A stretch of 42,226 nt of DNA from Aquipuribacter sp. SD81 (GTDB lineage: Bacteria; Actinomycetota; Actinomycetes; Actinomycetales; JBBAYJ01), in assembly GCF_037153975.1 (NCBI RefSeq), contig NZ_JBBAYJ010000031.1:1-42226 (forward strand), given 5' to 3'. Position 1 is the first letter of the stretch, and each line of letters begins with the position of its first letter. Shown here in pieces: positions 40,294-42,226 of the stretch. The position numbers and the translations under genes were made by a program. The notes beneath the pieces are model-generated. The model worked only from the letters and a program-made list of their open reading frames with translations, made no database searches and was not told the origin of the DNA.

Positions 40294-41954
40294 AGCGGCT
40301 CCTCGGTCTCGACGTCGACGGTGCCGTCCGGGCGCGCGCGGACCGTGAGGTGGCGTCGCCACGCCGGGTCCGGCACGGGGAAGTCGCGTCGTACGTGGCC
40401 CCCGCGCGACTCCTCCCGCACCGTCGCGGCGGCCGTCAGGGCGACGGCCACCGCGTGCAGGTTCGCGGCCTCCCACTCCGGGCGGTCCGGGCGCGCGCTC
40501 ACGCCCGCGTGGCTGTGCGCGTCGATGACGACGTCGTCGAGGGTGCGCGCCGCGCGGCCGAGGCCGTGCGCGTCGCGCAGGACGCCGGGACCGTCGGAGG
40601 CGGCGCGCTGCACGAGGGACCGGACGGTGGCCGGCACGAGCCCCGCGGGACCGCTGCGCCCGACCGGGGCGCCGGGCGAGAGCTCGTCGGCGCCGAGCCG
40701 CGCGGCGATGTCGTCGGCGAGGCGGGCGGCGAAGACGAGGCCCTCGAGCAGGGAGTTGCTCGCGAGCCGGTTCGCCCCGTGCACGCCCGTGCAGGCGGTC
40801 TCCCCCACCGCGTAGAGGCCGGGCACGCTCGTGCGCCCGTCGAGGTCGGTCCGCACCCCGCCGGAGTGGTAGTGCTGGGCGGGTGCGACGGGCACGGGGT
40901 CCGCGGCCAGGTCGAAGCCGTGCTCGGCGAGCCGGCGCACGATGGACGGGAACCGTCGGGCGAGGAAGTCCGCCCCCAGGTGACGGGCGTCGAGCAGGAC
41001 GTGGTTGGCGCCGGTGGCCTGCATCCGGTCGACGATGCCGCGCGCGACGACGTCACGCGGCGCGAGCTCGCCCCGGGGGTCGAGGTCCGGCATGAACCGG
41101 TGGCCCTTCTCGTCGAGCAGCACCGCCCCCTCGCCGCGGACCGCCTCCGACACGAGCGGCTGCTGGCCGCGGGCACCACCCCCGAGCCACAGCACCGTCG
41201 GGTGGAACTGCACGAACTCGAGGTCGGCGAGGACCGCCCCGGCTCGCAGCGCGGCGGCGACGCCGTCCCCCGTCGCCTCGGGCGGGTTCGTGGTGGACCG
41301 GTACACCTGGCCGATCCCGCCGCTCGCGAGCACGACCGCCCGCGCCCGCAGCACGCGGGTGGCGCCGGCCGCGCCGGCCACGAGGACGCCGCAGGCCGCG
41401 CCGGCGGCGTCGGTGAGGACGTCGACGGCGAAGGTGTGCTCGAGCAGGCGCACCCGCTCGTCGTCGACGACGCCCTCCAGCGCCGCGACGAGCGCCCGGG
41501 AGATCTCCTCGCCGGTGGCGTCGCCGCCCGCGTGGGCGATCCGGTCCGCGCCGTGCCCGCCCTCGCGGGTGAGCGCGAGGCCGCCGGCAGGGTCGAGGTC
41601 GAAGCGCGCGCCGAGCCGCACGAGCCCGCGGACCCGGTGCGGGCCGTCGTCGACGAGCACGCGCACCGCCGCCGGGTCGCACAGGCCGCCGCCGGCCGCG
41701 ACCGTGTCGTCGTAGTGGGCGTCCGGGGAGTCGGTGTCGGCGAGCGCGGCGGCGATGCCGCCCTGCGCCCAGCGCGTCGACCCGCTCGCCGCCTCCGTCT
41801 TCGTGACGAGCGTGACGCCGAGGCCGCGCCGTGACAGCCGCAGCGCGGCCGTGAGCCCGGCGATGCCGGACCCGACGACCACGACGTCGTCGACGACGGC
41901 CGCGGGCAGGTCCGTCGTGGTCGGCGCGACGAGGTGGCGCGGGACCCGGGTCAC
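40290..41954 (-). CDS. nadB: L-aspartate oxidase
   Basis: FAD enzyme making iminoaspartate, the first step of NAD synthesis. The 554-residue product has DDVVVVGSGIAGLTAALRLSRRG (FAD loop), SGSTRWAQGGIAAAL, GGHGADRIAHAGGDATG, FVQFHPTVLW, AQHYHSGGVRTDLDGRTSVPGLYAVGETACTGVHGANRLASNSLLEGLVF, and a C-terminal helical domain. Arg and His in these blocks bind the dicarboxylate. GTG at 41954 overlaps the panC stop. NadA is not in the window; with nadC and panC the gene belongs to an NAD/pantothenate cofactor cluster. Confidence 0.96.
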   Translation of the reverse strand: MTRVPRHLVAPTTTDLPAAVVDDVVVVGSGIAGLTAALRLSRRGLGVTLVTKTEAASGSTRWAQGGIAAALADTDSPDAHYDDTVAAGGGLCDPAAVRVLVDDGPHRVRGLVRLGARFDLDPAGGLALTREGGHGADRIAHAGGDATGEEISRALVAALEGVVDDERVRLLEHTFAVDVLTDAAGAACGVLVAGAAGATRVLRARAVVLASGGIGQVYRSTTNPPEATGDGVAAALRAGAVLADLEFVQFHPTVLWLGGGARGQQPLVSEAVRGEGAVLLDEKGHRFMPDLDPRGELAPRDVVARGIVDRMQATGANHVLLDARHLGADFLARRFPSIVRRLAEHGFDLAADPVPVAPAQHYHSGGVRTDLDGRTSVPGLYAVGETACTGVHGANRLASNSLLEGLVFAARLADDIAARLGADELSPGAPVGRSGPAGLVPATVRSLVQRAASDGPGVLRDAHGLGRAARTLDDVVIDAHSHAGVSARPDRPEWEAANLHAVAVALTAAATVREESRGGHVRRDFPVPDPAWRRHLTVRARPDGTVDVETEEPL

Positions 41955-42226
41955 GCGCCGCTCACCCCGGGCGGTGCGACGACGACGTCGACGGCGTCGA
42001 TGAGGCGCAGCGGGGCGACGTGCGCGGCGAGCAGCAGCACCGCGGGTCCCGCGTACTCGTCCGGGACGGGCTCGAGGTCGTCGGGGCCCACGAGGGCGAC
42101 GTAGTCCGGCTCCACCCCGTGCGCGCCCGCCAGCACCTCACGGGCCGCGCCGAGCACGGCCCCGGCGCCGGCGCCGGCGGCCGAGGCCTGCTGGGCGGCC
42201 CGGCCCGCGGCGGGCAGCGCGGCGGC
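41951..42226 (-). CDS. panC: Pantoate-beta-alanine ligase PanC, C-terminal part (cut by window edge)
   Basis: The last 91 codons are present. VEPDYVALVGPDDLEPV and AVLLLAAHVAPLRLIDAVDV match the C-terminal dimer/substrate region of pantothenate synthetase (DYxxLxDxxxLEPV, LxxAAxxGxxRLIDN), which condenses pantoate and beta-alanine for coenzyme A. The usual RLIDN is RLIDA. The N-terminal ATP-binding HIGH-like part lies outside the window. The stop overlaps the nadB start (GTGA). panC next to nadB and nadC is a common actinobacterial arrangement, which supports the call on a short fragment. Confidence 0.85.
   Translation of the reverse strand, partial: AAALPAAGRAAQQASAAGAGAGAVLGAAREVLAGAHGVEPDYVALVGPDDLEPVPDEYAGPAVLLLAAHVAPLRLIDAVDVVVAPPGVSGA

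Overview
This is chromosomal DNA of a very high-GC actinobacterium. Supporting features are the rex-hemACDB-hemL-resB gene order, an Lsr2 nucleoid protein, DisA next to RadA, an AURKAIP1/bS22-type 32-residue ribosomal protein, a ClpC with a candidate ClgR site, abundant GTG starts with 4-nt ATGA/GTGA overlaps, and TANNNT -10 hexamers placed 6-8 nt before start codons (leaderless transcripts). I cannot name the genus. Nearly all the window is compact housekeeping sequence; I see no phage, insertion sequence, CRISPR array, tRNA or rRNA.

Layout. 1-10.5 kb (minus strand): a haem and cytochrome c block, transcribed rex-hemA-hemC-hemD-hemB, then marR, hemL, a histidine phosphatase, a TlpA-like thioredoxin lipoprotein, ccdA and the start of resB. 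A Rex-type operator overlaps the rex promoter, linking haem supply to NADH/NAD redox state. 10.6-15 kb (minus): a glutaredoxin-like protein, a PlsC-type acyltransferase, an SDR epimerase, the bS22-like peptide, an excisionase-type HTH protein and an AcuC-like deacetylase. 15.2-20.4 kb (plus): DUF3105 and DUF305 envelope proteins, then a potassium uptake set of one TrkA and two TrkH. 20.4-23.8 kb: a two-unit palindromic repeat, a small conserved protein, then (minus) a TIM-barrel isomerase, proline dehydrogenase and proC. 23.9-28.8 kb (plus): a Cys-rich unknown, a small membrane protein, radA, disA and a mutY-like glycosylase. A ten-copy 31-bp tandem array fills the gap before the convergent acetyltransferase and clpC. 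32.5-34.8 kb: two DUF202 membrane proteins and a TerC protein behind a yybP-ykoY-type manganese riboswitch. 34.8-42.2 kb: lsr2, an aldo/keto reductase, a small membrane protein, lysS, a methyltransferase, a STAS protein, and nadC, nadB and the end of panC.

The most unusual material is not in the protein families. It is in the 31-bp minisatellite, the paired palindromic element, three genes whose only plausible start is a CTG inside a CTGA overlap with the upstream stop, two leaderless mini-ORFs whose stop codons overlap the starts of trkA and proline dehydrogenase, and regulatory elements (Rex operator, Mn riboswitch, candidate ClgR box, structured clpC leader). The only stretch above 300 bases without a gene is 28830-29155, and it is almost entirely the 31-bp array.
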